32,506 nt of DNA from CAYSIX01 sp964431205 (GTDB lineage: Bacteria > Planctomycetota > Phycisphaerae > Phycisphaerales > Phycisphaeraceae). The position numbers and the translations under genes are program-made. The stretch lies in NCBI GenBank assembly GCA_964431205.1, contig CAYSIX010000009.1:1-32506 (forward strand), in the 5' to 3' direction. Below the pieces are notes generated by a model. It was not told where the DNA came from. It made no database searches and saw only the letters and a list, made by a program, of their open reading frames with translations. The stretch's first letter is position 1. Each line of letters opens with the position of its first letter. Below, piece after piece: positions 16,666 through 23,771 of the stretch.

Positions 16666-16759
16666 CACCACAGAGAACACCGAGGGCACGGAGAAAGCCA
16701 CAGGCCCCTAAATGCTCGGCCGGGTTTCCTCTCTGTGTCCTCCGTGTCCTCAGTGGTTC
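16666..16759. repeat. inverted CACAGAG-type intergenic repeat
   Basis: Left arm at 16666-16697 (ACCACAGAGAACACCGAGG...) and right arm at about 16726-16759 are imperfect inverted copies of about 31 bases; the right arm on the minus strand starts ACCACTGAGGACACGGAGG. The arms are less GC-rich than the surroundings. The element fills the 155-bp gap between the small membrane protein and the PDZ gene and could fold in their transcript. This ACCACAGAGG-ACACAGAGG string recurs in intergenic regions of many bacteria, from memory. Confidence 0.6.
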
Positions 16760-16777
16760 AATCTGATTCTCTTGTGC

Positions 16778-17302
16778 TCAGTTCGGCTGGGCCCGCACGA
16801 GCGTGGTCCGTTCGTCGGGGAGGATCATCTCGAAGACCCGGTCGCCGGTCGGATCGAACCAGCGCGTGGTGTGCACGACCTGGCGTCGGCCGGCGTACAC
16901 CGGCGGGCCGTCGTCGATCCGCAGCATCGCCTCGGGAAGAAACCGGCTCTGGGTGAACCGCACGGTCTCGAGGCCCGGCGGGATCGCACGGTCCGGCGAG
17001 GGCGTCGGCCCGGCGGCGTCGGCCGAGACCATAGGCGCGTCGGCCCGGGCGCGATCGATTGCGTCCGAGGGCGACGCCGACGGTGCGACACCCGCTCCCG
17101 GCGCGTCGCCCGTCCGCACGCTCAGCCCCAGGCCGAACCCGATCGCCAGGCACGCCGCCGCCAGCAGCGCCCGCCCCGCCCACGCGGCGCGGGCTCCGCC
17201 CGGGCCCGCGCCCCGGCGCAGCACCCTCCGATCGAGCGCCGCCGACGGCGCTCGCCACGGCAAGTCCCGTAACCGCTGCTCCAGTCGTTCATCGGTCCGC
17301 AT
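16778..17302 (-). CDS. small membrane protein, possible anti-sigma factor
   Basis: A 174-residue protein with a basic cytoplasmic N-terminus (1-38), one membrane helix at about 41-61 (AACLAIGFGLGLSV), an Ala/Pro/Ser-rich stretch and a C-terminal extracytoplasmic segment of about 60 residues (FTQSRFLPEAMLRIDDGPPVY). Its start overlaps the ECF sigma factor's end by 14 bp, so the two are probably translated together. That position and the single-span topology are typical of anti-sigma factors, but no zinc-binding HxxxCxxC motif is present in the N-terminus, so the role is inference. I do not recognise a named family. Confidence 0.7.
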   Translation of the reverse strand: MRTDERLEQRLRDLPWRAPSAALDRRVLRRGAGPGGARAAWAGRALLAAACLAIGFGLGLSVRTGDAPGAGVAPSASPSDAIDRARADAPMVSADAAGPTPSPDRAIPPGLETVRFTQSRFLPEAMLRIDDGPPVYAGRRQVVHTTRWFDPTGDRVFEMILPDERTTLVRAQPN

Positions 17303-17801
17303 CGTCTTGCTCCATCTGTTGGCGAAGCCTCGCCACCGTTCGCTGATACCGGCAGGTCACGGTCCCGAGCGGCTCGCCCAGCGCCCGGGCGATCTGCTCA
17401 AACGTCAGTTGCCCGAACACCCGCATGACGATCACGTCGCGTGCCGGGCCGGGCAGCGCGTCGATCGCGTCGCGCAGGCGGCGCTGAGTCTCGGCGTCGG
17501 CGGCGTGGTCGGCGGGGTCCGTGGCTTCGGCCGCCGGACTCGCCGACCGGCCGTTGAACAGCGACGCCGGGTCGCCCGACCGCGGCCCGCGCTTTCGCCG
17601 CCGGTCGATCGCCGCGTGCCGCACCGCTGCGTGGGCGTAGGCCACGCCGTCGTCGGGCGACGGGCCCGACCGCCGGCAGAGCTTGACGAACGCGTCGTGG
17701 ACCGCGTCCTCGGCGAGGCCGGGCTCGCCGGTGACCGACAGCGCGAGGCTGAACAGCCCCTGCCGGTGCTCGCGGTAGATCGTCTCCAGTCGCGGGCCCA
17801 C
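17289..17801 (-). CDS. ECF-type RNA polymerase sigma factor
   Basis: A 170-residue extracytoplasmic-function sigma factor. Region 2 spans about 6-65 (IYREHRQGLFSLALSVTG, AEDAVHDAFVKLCRR) and region 4 about 110-165 (LPGPARDVIVMRVFGQLTFEQIARALGEPLGTVTCRYQRTVARL). The linker between regions 2 and 4 is long and rich in Ala, Asp and Pro. It directs RNA polymerase to a small regulon in response to an envelope signal. The next gene downstream overlaps by 14 bp and encodes a candidate membrane anti-sigma protein, followed by a secreted PDZ protein. I could not identify the promoter or the autoregulated motif upstream. Confidence 0.9.
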   Translation of the reverse strand: MGPRLETIYREHRQGLFSLALSVTGEPGLAEDAVHDAFVKLCRRSGPSPDDGVAYAHAAVRHAAIDRRRKRGPRSGDPASLFNGRSASPAAEATDPADHAADAETQRRLRDAIDALPGPARDVIVMRVFGQLTFEQIARALGEPLGTVTCRYQRTVARLRQQMEQDDADR

Positions 17802-17894
17802 ACGATCCTCTCCACATGCCGCCGTCTCTGTATAGACGGATGCACGGCCCGTTCTTGTGCGGGGCGGTGAAAAAAAGCGCGGCGAGGCGCGCCG

Positions 17895-19325
17895 TCACAG
17901 CAGCGGCGAGACCAGTGCCGCGGCCCCCTCGGCGTACTGGCTCAGCTTCGGGCGCTGGCTCCACCGCTCGGCGTCGAGCGGCTCGGACTCGGCCATGTAC
18001 CGACGCTGGGCAAAGCGCAGCGTGCTGGTGATCTGGGGGCCGTACAGCAGCACGTTGATCTCGAAGTTCAGGTGGAACGAGCGGATATCGATGTTCGCCG
18101 AGCCGAGCAGCGCGAACGAGTCGTCGATCGTGGCGGTCTTGGCGTGCAGCATGCCGTTGCGGTAGCGGTGGATGACGACGCCGGTGTCCATCAGGGCCTG
18201 GAAGTAGAAGCGTGAGGCGGCGCTGACCAGGGGGTGGTCGGATCGGGCGGGGACGACCAGCTCGACCTTGGCGCCGCGATCGACGGCCATCGAGAGGGCG
18301 AGGAGGGTCGGCTCGTCGGGCACGAGGTAGGGGGTGGTGATGATGATGTGGCGTTGGGCGGCGTTGAGGGCGGCGACCAGGACGCGGCGGAACGTCTCGC
18401 CCTCGTGGTTGGGACCGGTGGGCACGGCCTGGGCGGGGACCTCGCCGGTCGGCTCCAGCGACGGGAACAGCGACTCATCCTCGAGCGACCGATCGGTGGT
18501 GAACAGCCAGTCCTCGAGGAAGACCTGCTGGAGCTGGGCGACGACCGGGCCGGTGAAGCGGCCGCTGAGGTCGACCCACTTGCCGGCACGGCGGTGGCCG
18601 TAGGTCTCCAGCACGATGTTGTGGCTGCCGGTGTAGGCGACGCGGCCGTCGATGACGGCGACCTTGCGGTGGTTGCGCAGGTCCATGCGTGCGAGCTTGC
18701 GCCGCCAAGGCGCGACGGGCAGCATCTCGTGCACCTCGACGCCGGCGGCACGCAGCCGCCTCGCCGAGGCGTCGCGCAGGAACGGGCGCGAGCCGACGGC
18801 GTCGACCAGCACGCGGCAGGCCACGCCCCGCTTCGCCGCGCCGAGCAGCGTCTCGGTCACCTTCGCGCCCGTCTCGTCCGGCCGGTAGATGTAGTAGAGC
18901 AGGTGCACGTGGTCGGCGGCGGCGTCGATGTCCTCGCACAGGCGACGGATCTTCTCACTCGTGTCCATGAGCAGCTCGACGTCGTTGCCACCCATGATCG
19001 GGTTGCCGCTGATGCGCTCGGCCTGGATGATCATGGGCTCCTGCTGCGGCTCGATGTCCGGGCGCATGGCGTGGGCGCGCAGCGCGGTGAGCCGGTCCGG
19101 GCGGCGCATCGGGCCCACCAGCCGCCGGTGCGAGCGCGCCCGCCGCTTGCCCAGGTAGCTCACGCCCACCAGCAGGTACAGCACCAGCCCCACCGCCGGG
19201 AACAGGAAGATCAGCATCAGCCACGCCAGCGCGGTGGGCGGGTCGAACCGGCGGCGCAGGACTACCCCGGCCATGACCAGCCGGATCGTCCACTCCGTGA
19301 TCGAGATGAGCAGGATCCAGGACAT
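17895..19325 (-). CDS. cls: cardiolipin synthase (PLD family)
   Basis: A 476-residue membrane enzyme of the phospholipase D superfamily that joins two phosphatidylglycerol molecules to cardiolipin. Two N-terminal hydrophobic helices (about 1-22 and 33-55) anchor it. The two HKD motifs are intact: HRKVAVID with His219 and HAKTATID with His394. Flanking GSxN motifs (YTGSHNIV, LLGSANID) are also present. The start ATG at 19325 is chosen because the helices begin there; the frame is open upstream without homology. It lies 41 bp after the delta' gene on the same strand, so they may be cotranscribed. Length matches ClsA-type enzymes. Confidence 0.94.
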   Translation of the reverse strand: MSWILLISITEWTIRLVMAGVVLRRRFDPPTALAWLMLIFLFPAVGLVLYLLVGVSYLGKRRARSHRRLVGPMRRPDRLTALRAHAMRPDIEPQQEPMIIQAERISGNPIMGGNDVELLMDTSEKIRRLCEDIDAAADHVHLLYYIYRPDETGAKVTETLLGAAKRGVACRVLVDAVGSRPFLRDASARRLRAAGVEVHEMLPVAPWRRKLARMDLRNHRKVAVIDGRVAYTGSHNIVLETYGHRRAGKWVDLSGRFTGPVVAQLQQVFLEDWLFTTDRSLEDESLFPSLEPTGEVPAQAVPTGPNHEGETFRRVLVAALNAAQRHIIITTPYLVPDEPTLLALSMAVDRGAKVELVVPARSDHPLVSAASRFYFQALMDTGVVIHRYRNGMLHAKTATIDDSFALLGSANIDIRSFHLNFEINVLLYGPQITSTLRFAQRRYMAESEPLDAERWSQRPKLSQYAEGAAALVSPLL

Positions 19326-19366
19326 GCGTGTCCCGCGGCCGACGCGCCGAACGCGGCCCCGATCGA

Positions 19367-20503
19367 TCAGGCGGGCGTCAGCGCGCCGGCCCGCCGCGCC
19401 GCCGCGGCAAAACCCGCGCACGACAACGCCAGGTTCACGTTCGACCCCAGCAGACGCTCGGTCTCCCGCGCCGCGTCGATCACCTCCAGCCACGGCCCGA
19501 CGCGTGCCTCGGCCTGCCACGCCTCGCCCGACGCCTGCCCCGCCGCCTCACGCATCCGACCCGACGCGTGCGCCTGCACCATCGACCACATCAGCCCCGC
19601 CGCGAAGTGGGTCGCCGCGTCCTTCGACGCGTTGGCGTGCCGGTCGACCCAAGCCTTGGCGAACCCGTCGATCCGCTGCCCGATCGCCTCGCCGAGCTGC
19701 GACGCCGGCTCGCCCCCGACCGCCGCGTCCAGCAGCGGCAGCACCGTCCCCACCCACTCCGTCAGCCCGTACTCGATCGCCAGCAACGCCTGCCCCGGGC
19801 TGCCCCGCCCGAAACGCACCGCCGCCTCACGCTCCGCCTGCCCCGCGCCCGGCGCATGCCGCGCCACCAGCTCCGCCACCTCCGTGTCGCCCAGCGGGCC
19901 GAACCCGATCCGCTGACACCGGCTGCGGATCGTCGGCAGCAGCCGGTGCTCGCTCGCCGTCACGAGAATGAGCGTCGTGCCCGGCGTCGGCTCCTCCAGC
20001 GTCTTGAGCATCGCGTTCTGGCCCGCCTCGGCCAGCAGCTCCGCCTCGTCCACGATGAACACCTTGCCGTGTCCCAGCCGCGGCGCGTGGTGCGCCGGCT
20101 CGAGCACCCGCGCACGCACCAGGTCGACCGGGATCGACCGCAGCTTCCGCTCGCGGACCTTCCGCTCCTCGTGGTACCGCGCCAGCTCCTTGGTGACCAC
20201 GTGCAGGTCCGGGTGGCCGATCGACAGCGCGCCCTCCGGCGCGTCCGCCCGATCCGGCGCGGTGGGCGGGTCGGCGGGCAGCCGCACGCACGACGGGCAT
20301 CGGCCGCAGGCACGAACCGTTTCGCCGGCGACCTGCCGGTCGTGACACAGCAGCACCCGCGCGAAGGCCATCGCCGTGGTAAACTTGCCCACGCCGACCG
20401 GCCCGTGGAAGATGAACGCGTGGTGCGGCCGCTCGCAGCGCAGTTGGGCGGCGAGCGTCCGCGTGGCGCGGGATTGGCCGAGCACGTGCTCCATCGCGCG
20501 CAT
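19367..20503 (-). CDS. holB: DNA polymerase III, delta' subunit
   Basis: A 378-residue subunit of the DNA polymerase III clamp loader. Domain 1 is AAA+: Walker A GPVGVGKFT at 34-42, the zinc module with Cys53, Cys66, Cys69 and Cys72, FIVDEAELLAEAGQNAMLKTLEEP (Walker B/sensor region) and a SRC motif in TIRSRCQRI. Domain III is the variable C-terminal part. Start is uncertain: ATGs at 20503 and 20494 both fit, since homology begins at the HVLGQ segment; no clear ribosome-binding site marks either. A long frame continues upstream but is antisense to the FprA gene. It probably shares a transcript with the cardiolipin synthase gene. An inverted repeat lies just upstream at 20544-20681. Confidence 0.92.
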   Translation of the reverse strand: MRAMEHVLGQSRATRTLAAQLRCERPHHAFIFHGPVGVGKFTTAMAFARVLLCHDRQVAGETVRACGRCPSCVRLPADPPTAPDRADAPEGALSIGHPDLHVVTKELARYHEERKVRERKLRSIPVDLVRARVLEPAHHAPRLGHGKVFIVDEAELLAEAGQNAMLKTLEEPTPGTTLILVTASEHRLLPTIRSRCQRIGFGPLGDTEVAELVARHAPGAGQAEREAAVRFGRGSPGQALLAIEYGLTEWVGTVLPLLDAAVGGEPASQLGEAIGQRIDGFAKAWVDRHANASKDAATHFAAGLMWSMVQAHASGRMREAAGQASGEAWQAEARVGPWLEVIDAARETERLLGSNVNLALSCAGFAAAARRAGALTPA

Positions 20504-20543
20504 GGTACCACGGGCGGCGTGGGCGTCGCGGCCGACGTGGCGG

Positions 20544-20681
20544 ACCGTGAGGCCGACGCGCATCGTGGGGTCTCGTCCAAAAGTGGGGCATCCCCGACGG
20601 CGAGCGCACCCGGCTTTTTCTTCGGTGGGGCGGTCATCTCGCCCCACTTTTGGACGACACCCGCACCGTGAGGCCGACGCG
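20544..20681. repeat. nested repeat: 17-bp direct repeats around a 16-bp inverted repeat
   Basis: ACCGTGAGGCCGACGCG occurs at 20544-20560 and again at 20665-20681. Between them CGTCCAAAAGTGGGGC (20574-20589) and its exact inverted copy (20641-20656) form a perfect 16-bp stem, extendable with one mismatch to about 22 bp, around a 51-base centre. The element fills much of the 327-bp divergent gap between the delta' and FprA genes. A short open frame starts inside on the minus strand but has no coding character. It resembles a small non-autonomous insertion or a regulatory hairpin. Confidence 0.7.
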
Positions 20682-20687
20682 GACCAC

Positions 20688-20716
20688 GCGACAGGCCGGC
20701 CACGGTCGAATAGAAT
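20688..20716 (+). promoter_or_regulatory. candidate promoter of the FprA gene
   Basis: GCGACA (20688-20693) and TAGAAT (20711-20716) with a 17-bp spacer, about 115 bp before the GTG start. The -10 box is strong in this GC-rich context, the -35 box matches at four of six positions. Confidence 0.35.
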
Positions 20717-20830
20717 CGAGAGCCGGCCCGGGGGCGTCGGGGCGGCGGCCGCGCGTGACGGGTATTCCCGGATAAGCCGCCCCGCCTCCAGCCGCGGCGC
20801 CACGCCGCGACGCAGCTCAGGAGCCTCGCC

Positions 20831-22246
20831 GTGTCTGTCGGAACCGACGCCAATCCGTTGCGTGTGGCCATCGTCGGCGCCGGGCCCGCCGGCTTCTACG
20901 TCGCCGACCACCTGTTCAAGCAGGACTTCACCGTTGAGGTCGACATGTTCGACCGCCTGCCCACGCCGTTCGGACTCGTGCGGCACGGCGTGGCACCCGA
21001 CCACCAGAAGATCAAGCTCGTCACCCGCGTCTTCGAGAAGGTCGCCGCTCACGAGCGCTTCCGCTTCTTCGGCAACGTCGAGCTGGGCCGGCACCTGCGC
21101 CCCTCCGAGCTGCGCGACCACTACCACCAGATCGTCTACACCGTCGGGGCCCAGACCGACCGCAACCTGGGGATCCCGGGCGAGGAGCTGGCCGGCTCGC
21201 ACTCGGCCACCGAGTTCGTCGCCTGGTACAACGGGCACCCGGACTACCGCGACCGTTCGTTCGACCTGACGCAGGAGAAGGTCGCGATCGTGGGGGTGGG
21301 CAACGTGGCGGTGGACGTGGCGCGGATCCTGTGCCGGCAGCCGGACGAGCTGGCCGAGACCGACATCGCCGACGACGCGCTGGACGCCCTGAGCCGCAGC
21401 CGCGTGCGCGAGGTGTACATGCTCGGGCGGCGGGGCCCGGCGCAGGCGGCGTTCTCGACGCAGGAAGTCAAGGAGCTGGGCAAGCTGCCCAATGCGCAGG
21501 TACGGGTCCTGCCGGAGGAGGCGGAGCTGGACCCGCTGACGCGCGCCGAGCTGGAGAGGAACCCGGACCGGCTGGTGCAGCAGAAGGTCGAGGTGATCCA
21601 GAAGTTCGCGCAGGAGCCGCCGCGCGACACGCCGCGCAAGCTGATCATCCGGTTCCTCGTCTCGCCGACGGAGCTGATCGGCGACGAGCGCGGGCGGGTG
21701 CGGGCGATGAAGCTGGTCAAGAACGAGCTGTACGCGGCGGAGAACGGGACGCTTCGGCCGCGGGCGACGGATCGGCACGAGACGATCGACGCGGGGCTGG
21801 TGTTCCGCAGCGTGGGATACCACGGCGTGCCGATCGAGGAGGTGCCGTTCGACGCCAGGCGCGGCGTGATCCCGAACAACAAGGGCCGGGTGATCGACCC
21901 GCAGCGGAGCGCCCCGCTGGTGGGCGAGTACGCGGCGGGGTGGATCAAGCGTGGCCCGACGGGTTTGATCGGAACGAACAAGGTGGACGCGGTGGAGACG
22001 GTCACGTGCATGATCGAGGACGTGGAGGGGGGCCGGCTGCTGACGCCGACACGACCGCGGTTCGAGCACGTCGAGCATTTGATCCGAGAGCGTCAGCCGG
22101 ACCACTTCACGTACGAGCACTGGAAGCAGCTCGACGAGCACGAGGTGGCGATGGGCAAGCGGTCGGGGCGGCCGCGTGTGAAGCTGACGACGGTGGAGGC
22201 GATGCTGGCCGCGGGCCGCGCCGGCGTCGCGGAGCGTGGCGACTGA
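20831..22246 (+). CDS. fprA: ferredoxin-NADP reductase, FprA/adrenodoxin-reductase type
   Basis: A 471-residue FAD- and NADP-binding oxidoreductase of the adrenodoxin reductase (FprA) family, which moves electrons between NADPH and ferredoxin. The FAD dinucleotide motif is VAIVGAGPAGFYVADHL near the N-terminus; RLPTPFGLVRHGVAPDHQ is the family signature; the NADP motif is VAIVGVGNVAVDVARIL; the C-terminal GWIKRGPTGLIGTNKVDA closes over FAD. GTG at 20831 is the start: AGGAG lies seven bases upstream and homology begins soon after. It is followed by a second, unrelated ferredoxin-NADP reductase, and they share direction. Expected to supply reduced ferredoxin or receive electrons from it; the partner is not in the window. 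Confidence 0.95.
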   Translation: MSVGTDANPLRVAIVGAGPAGFYVADHLFKQDFTVEVDMFDRLPTPFGLVRHGVAPDHQKIKLVTRVFEKVAAHERFRFFGNVELGRHLRPSELRDHYHQIVYTVGAQTDRNLGIPGEELAGSHSATEFVAWYNGHPDYRDRSFDLTQEKVAIVGVGNVAVDVARILCRQPDELAETDIADDALDALSRSRVREVYMLGRRGPAQAAFSTQEVKELGKLPNAQVRVLPEEAELDPLTRAELERNPDRLVQQKVEVIQKFAQEPPRDTPRKLIIRFLVSPTELIGDERGRVRAMKLVKNELYAAENGTLRPRATDRHETIDAGLVFRSVGYHGVPIEEVPFDARRGVIPNNKGRVIDPQRSAPLVGEYAAGWIKRGPTGLIGTNKVDAVETVTCMIEDVEGGRLLTPTRPRFEHVEHLIRERQPDHFTYEHWKQLDEHEVAMGKRSGRPRVKLTTVEAMLAAGRAGVAERGD

Positions 22247-22259
22247 GCAGCGGGTGCCG

Positions 22260-22284
22260 GGTGCCACGGTCGCTTGCGACCGCG
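22260..22284. repeat. hairpin repeat, TCGC/GCGA type, copy 1
   Basis: GGTGCCACGGTCGCTTGCGA plus CCGCG, matching the copy at 22305-22329 except for one base (C for T) near the end. The stem GGTCGC/GCGACC closes a TT loop. It begins 13 bases after the FprA stop. Confidence 0.75.
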
Positions 22285-22304
22285 CGAGACGCCTGACGAG
22301 CCGG

Positions 22305-22329
22305 GGTGCCACGGTCGCTTGCGACCGTG
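22305..22329. repeat. hairpin repeat, TCGC/GCGA type, copy 2
   Basis: The perfect version: CACGGTCGC (22310-22318), TT, GCGACCGTG (22321-22329). With copy 1 it fills the gap between the two ferredoxin reductase genes. Outer CACGG/CCGTG bases are shared with the type A and B hairpins, while the centre differs. Confidence 0.75.
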
Positions 22330-22409
22330 CCAGGCCTTTCAGAGCACGCTTGCGAGTCAGCGTGGCGCCGGCTTCTCCCGCCCGGACGAACCGCGCTATA
22401 CTGCAAGCC

Positions 22410-23249
22410 GTGCCGATCACGACCGAACAGGATCTGTTGAACGCGACGCTGATAGAGCGTCGGGACGTGCACGAGTCGCTGGCGATCTTCAAGGTTCGCC
22501 CCGACGGCGGCCGCGTGCCGCCGTTCGAGCCGGGCCAGTACGCGACGCTGGGCCTGCCGATCGACGCCGACGACGCCGGCAGCGCCGGCTCGGACGCCGC
22601 CGATCCGTCGAGCGGGCGACCGGGCACGCGTCTGATGCGACGCTCGTACTCGATCGCGTCGGCGGCGACGATCCGCGACCACGCCGAGTTCTACCTTGTG
22701 CACGTCGACGACGGCCGGCTCTCCCGCCGGCTGTGGCGGATGCGCGCCGGCGACCGGCTCTACATGGACCCGCGGATCAAGGGCCGGTTCACCCTCACCG
22801 GTGTGCCGACCGATCGCACGCTGGTCATGGTCGCCACGGCGACGGGCCTGGCGCCTTTCCTGTCGATGATTCGCACGTATCGTGGCGAGGGACGCTGGCG
22901 CCGGCTGGTCTTGATCGAGAGCTGCCGCCGGGCACGCGACCTGGCCTATTTCGACGAGCTGACCGAAGCCGCCGAAAACGACCCGACGCTGACGTATCTG
23001 CCCACGCTGACGCGCGAGCCCGCCGATTCCGCCTGGGCAGGGCTTCGCGGGCGTGTGCAATCACTGCTCGAGCCCGAGACGTTCAAGCGGCTGACCGGCG
23101 AGACGCTCGCCCCGCCGCGGTGTCACGTGTTGCTGTGCGGCAACCCGGCGATGGTGGACCAGTGCGAGGCGGAGCTGCTGACGCGCGGCTTCGCCACGCG
23201 CAGCCTCCGACAGCCCGAGGGCACCATCCACCTCGAACGCTACTGGTAA
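22410..23249 (+). CDS. fpr: ferredoxin-NADP reductase, bacterial FNR (class II) type
   Basis: A 279-residue flavoprotein of the plant/bacterial FNR superfamily, unrelated in fold to FprA next door. Seen: FAD motif RRSYSIAS (RxYS), EFYLVHVDDGRLSRRL, NADP motif VATATGLAPFLSMIRT, CGNPAMVDQ, and the C-terminal ERYW, where the aromatic end is typical of class II bacterial FNRs such as E. coli Fpr. A Ser/Ala/Asp-rich insert (about 55-70) separates two strands of the FAD domain. GTG at 22410 is chosen as start; upstream in-frame sequence is made of repeats. There is no clear ribosome-binding site, and a TATACT box is only nine bases before the start, so translation may be leaderless. The partner ferredoxin or flavodoxin is not in the window. 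Confidence 0.88.
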   Translation: MPITTEQDLLNATLIERRDVHESLAIFKVRPDGGRVPPFEPGQYATLGLPIDADDAGSAGSDAADPSSGRPGTRLMRRSYSIASAATIRDHAEFYLVHVDDGRLSRRLWRMRAGDRLYMDPRIKGRFTLTGVPTDRTLVMVATATGLAPFLSMIRTYRGEGRWRRLVLIESCRRARDLAYFDELTEAAENDPTLTYLPTLTREPADSAWAGLRGRVQSLLEPETFKRLTGETLAPPRCHVLLCGNPAMVDQCEAELLTRGFATRSLRQPEGTIHLERYW

Positions 23250-23278
23250 ACAGTAAAGACGAGTCACCCACGCCTGCC

Positions 23279-23614
23279 TCAACGGTCGTGCGGCAGGTAT
23301 CGCTCCTTGACCTTCTCGTACGCCTGCTTGAGCTCCTGAAACGCGTGCTCGGCATCGGCCTTGACGGCGCTCAGCGGCCGATCCAGGTCGTGACGCAGCC
23401 CGTCGATCTTCGCCTTCACGTCGTGACGCTTCTTATCGAGCGTGTTGACCTGCGCCTCCAGCCCGGCCCGCGCCTCTTCGCTCACCCGCTGACGATACGC
23501 CTTGATCCGCGTCCACTGCTCTTCCAGTCCCTCGAGCTTCTCGTGCAACTGATCGAAGAAATCCGCTCGTTCCTGGCTCTCTTTGTCGTGTGTCTTGGTG
23601 TCGCTGCCGGCCAT
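23279..23614 (-). CDS. small coiled-coil protein of unknown function
   Basis: A 111-residue charged protein that is almost wholly helical: heptad-like patterns run from about residue 15 to 105 (LHEKLEGLEEQWTRIKAYR, LEAQVNTLDKKRHDVKAKI, FQELKQAYEKVKERYL). No signal peptide or membrane segment. AAGGAG sits eight bases before the ATG at 23614, so it is a real gene. It resembles in style the apolipoprotein/LEA-like or magnetosome-independent helical small proteins, but I do not recognise a family and give no function. It is convergent with the FNR gene and divergent from the esterase gene. Confidence 0.8.
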   Translation of the reverse strand: MAGSDTKTHDKESQERADFFDQLHEKLEGLEEQWTRIKAYRQRVSEEARAGLEAQVNTLDKKRHDVKAKIDGLRHDLDRPLSAVKADAEHAFQELKQAYEKVKERYLPHDR

Positions 23615-23771
23615 GAGGTGCTCCTTTTCGATTCGGCGGTCTGGCGGCGTGTGCCGCGGTCAGGCCTCGATGTCTTTCAAAAGAATACTAGCGCGCACGC
23701 CGCGTGAACTCCACTGATGTTCCTCGGTATCTGCTACGATCCGCCCGTCGCACGAGTTCGAGGAACCGCGC

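Noticed and set aside
20504..22627. Very long open frame continuing upstream of holB on the minus strand
   Set aside because: It is antisense to the well-supported fprA and fpr genes, Arg/His/Gln-rich, has no homology, and arises from codon bias in GC-rich DNA.
23680..23740. Promoters between the coiled-coil and esterase genes
   Set aside because: TATTCT-like and TACGAT boxes exist on the two strands but lack a -35 box at proper distance.
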